This document shows positions 7,101-7,435 of a DNA stretch of 7,435 nucleotides, in pieces. The notes beneath the pieces are model-generated. The model was given only the letters and a program-made list of their open reading frames with translations. It was not told where the DNA came from and ran no database searches. The translations under genes and the position numbers were made by a program. How positions within the stretch are numbered: position 1 is the first letter of the stretch; the number at the start of each line of letters is the position of its first letter. The stretch lies in contig JAYSRU010000262.1 in NCBI GenBank assembly GCA_043720875.1, positions 1-7,435 of the forward strand, written 5' to 3'. This DNA is from JAYSRU01 sp043720875. Its GTDB lineage: Bacteria; Bacteroidota; Bacteroidia; Flavobacteriales_D; Crocinitomicaceae.

Positions 7101-7420
7101 TACAAGGTGACGAATGTGATCATTTGTACATAAGTTTGGGATACGGCCGCAACGAAGAAGGTTCCTTAAAGTTAAATTTCGGACTGCTCAACAAACAAAA
7201 TGGAGCGAGAAGACTAAATGTGCTATTCAGTCGAGCGAAAAAAAGCATCACTTTAGTCCATAGTATTAAGCCAGAAGAACTTGCACTGAGCAACAACGAA
7301 GGCGTTAACATGCTGCGTTGGTATTTGAAACGCTATCAAACTACTAATCAATGGTCAAATTCGGAAACCGTTCAACTAGACAAAAATAACGTTGGCGAGC
7401 TATTGCTTACCTTGTTATAA
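4145..7420 (+). CDS. DUF4011-type superfamily 1 (Upf1/DNA2-like) helicase without nuclease domain
   Basis: Predicted ATP-dependent DNA or RNA helicase of 1091 residues. Residues about 70-185 resemble the DUF4011 region found before these helicases (IHSPIVLIPVIV at 91-102, then INPFL). Motif Q is CDPSQEAAL (222-230), Walker A GPPGTGKS (242-249), motif Ia TSEK (269-272). Residues about 300-750 are a Leu/Gln/Lys/Glu-rich, largely helical insertion. KEFAKKRSH (764-772) leads to motif II FIDEGSQ (816-822), with D818 and E819. Motif III is GDPQQMTP (842-849), IV HYRSEHP (878-884), V IQGDE (986-990), VI GARRLNVLFSRAK (1020-1032), with R1023 and R1030. The order is complete, so the ATPase should be active. 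The protein ends about 60 residues after motif VI, where relatives often continue into a nuclease domain. GTG at 4145 directly follows an in-frame stop and a -7 element, and the first later Met is near residue 350, so GTG is the start. The role is unknown; DNA repair or phage defence is inference. Confidence 0.88.
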   Translation: MNDVIKNILYQKYTNQLVFAKNDVLVHSSGDKIINLDQKEFVFGERNTLQLDNLICKKLVAEGKENLKLHGVNTLCIIFNTLEWKQSDEIIHSPIVLIPVIVTQIKNTEYHRFEPLWDETFINPFLTQEILPATLTAFEPTKEGIQQFCGAIDNYIFSLNLEWKRTSVVCLANAHPDRFDRLRELNALQKTEEFSPSLFELLGLKDQQQSEKQTDISFVLPCDPSQEAALQQALTANTTLIGPPGTGKSQVLVNGIAEVVRRKETTLVTSEKQVALLVLQKRLEDIGLGALCHVFQAHKTNTNFINSLQSSWELIEALPHEHIVLLNQGQRLQNQLQATLDQLDHPTFAMGLDYANYLNFTRNCATNETSSPFVPDLKEWSVQKQIAQKLYSHNIADKIGNLSSSILQQVQHYPEIIQRLVRLEKESSLFQNFEELTLNELTQKMRLSVLCTHFISHEIGIDKGLFNPQSTVQKRFFNVRKKKLATLKLLETYVADPLYQRPTTTLATELNSLLEPKKRKALSEFFNFSKTKSAESSVVKNQLFIAQLKDFLSLTEQNIDLDQKLLELGIESNTAMESVYFFINLLETDPTKEAFFALSFDEKKAIALQGKPLGSIYHEIKQLIRIEPEEPFKNVIASARTTLETIALHLIDINGISGETLKLLKISASLDALNSLVLNSNKIKFESLYPHLAHWNAESLQLKLKQIAQEKAKDNGLVVQQILQQQRATFYAYQNLLTTPAAQLNADQKELKQQLRKGKSILVKEFAKKRSHAQLKELLLSDALPWIKLLKPILMGNPSHIAQQIPLTCNWASTGFIDEGSQMLLSHALPFAQRCEKLIIAGDPQQMTPSFFFQKAVDEVDVLHQAIHYFNKRHLTFHYRSEHPSLLEFSNHFFYKNELVPIKKPKSPNAPIRLIYCPEAIYENRHNALEATQMSELLHRANPNESIGLVAFSEVQLATILEELSTSKELFNEDHPQNFARSIEQIQGDECDHLYISLGYGRNEEGSLKLNFGLLNKQNGARRLNVLFSRAKKSITLVHSIKPEELALSNNEGVNMLRWYLKRYQTTNQWSNSETVQLDKNNVGELLLTLL

Positions 7421-7435
7421 TCTGAATACGATTAG

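Noticed and set aside
1..7435. CRISPR array, insertion sequence, tRNA or rRNA
   Set aside because: I saw no spaced direct repeats, transposase frames, terminal inverted repeats or RNA-gene signatures on either strand.

Overview
The window looks like an AT-rich chromosome segment from a member of the Bacteroidota, most likely Flavobacteriales. The evidence is the set rnc-fabF-acpP on one strand with purN divergent from acpP (a gene order I remember as common in this group), start regions without Shine-Dalgarno sequences, promoter motifs of the form TAnnTTTG just upstream of two genes, and a large secreted protein of a type common in gliding or type IX-secreting bacteria. I cannot name the genus.

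Layout, left to right. Positions 1-752 (minus strand) hold the N-terminal 250 codons of a secreted, cysteine-containing, beta-rich surface protein that runs off the left edge. Positions 753-1044 are non-coding and carry two stem-loops; the one nearer rnc is a likely terminator for the rnc operon. Positions 1045-3290 (minus strand) hold the tightly packed operon acpP-fabF-rnc: acyl carrier protein, beta-ketoacyl-ACP synthase II and RNase III. Positions 3291-3472 are a divergent intergenic region with promoter-like motifs and an imperfect inverted repeat. Positions 3473-4066 (plus strand) hold purN, the glycinamide ribonucleotide transformylase of purine synthesis. Positions 4145-7420 (plus strand) hold a 1091-residue superfamily 1 (Upf1/DNA2-like) helicase of the DUF4011-associated type. 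It has a complete motif set and a helical insertion of roughly 450 residues, but no nuclease domain at the C-terminus.

The AcpP and FabF genes work together in fatty acid elongation. RNase III shares their transcript, as in many bacteria. PurN is a housekeeping neighbour. The helicase is the only accessory-looking intracellular gene; its role is unknown, and genome maintenance or phage defence are both possible.

The most notable points are these. A perfect TAnnTTTG element lies exactly four bases before the start codon of both plus-strand genes, which predicts leaderless mRNAs. Three of the five genes with complete ends appear to use non-ATG starts (TTG, GTG, GTG). RNase III has Asn where the E. 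coli enzyme has a metal-binding Asp. The helicase is a nuclease-free member of a family that often carries one. I see no CRISPR array, transposon, rRNA or tRNA, and no convincing new multi-gene system.
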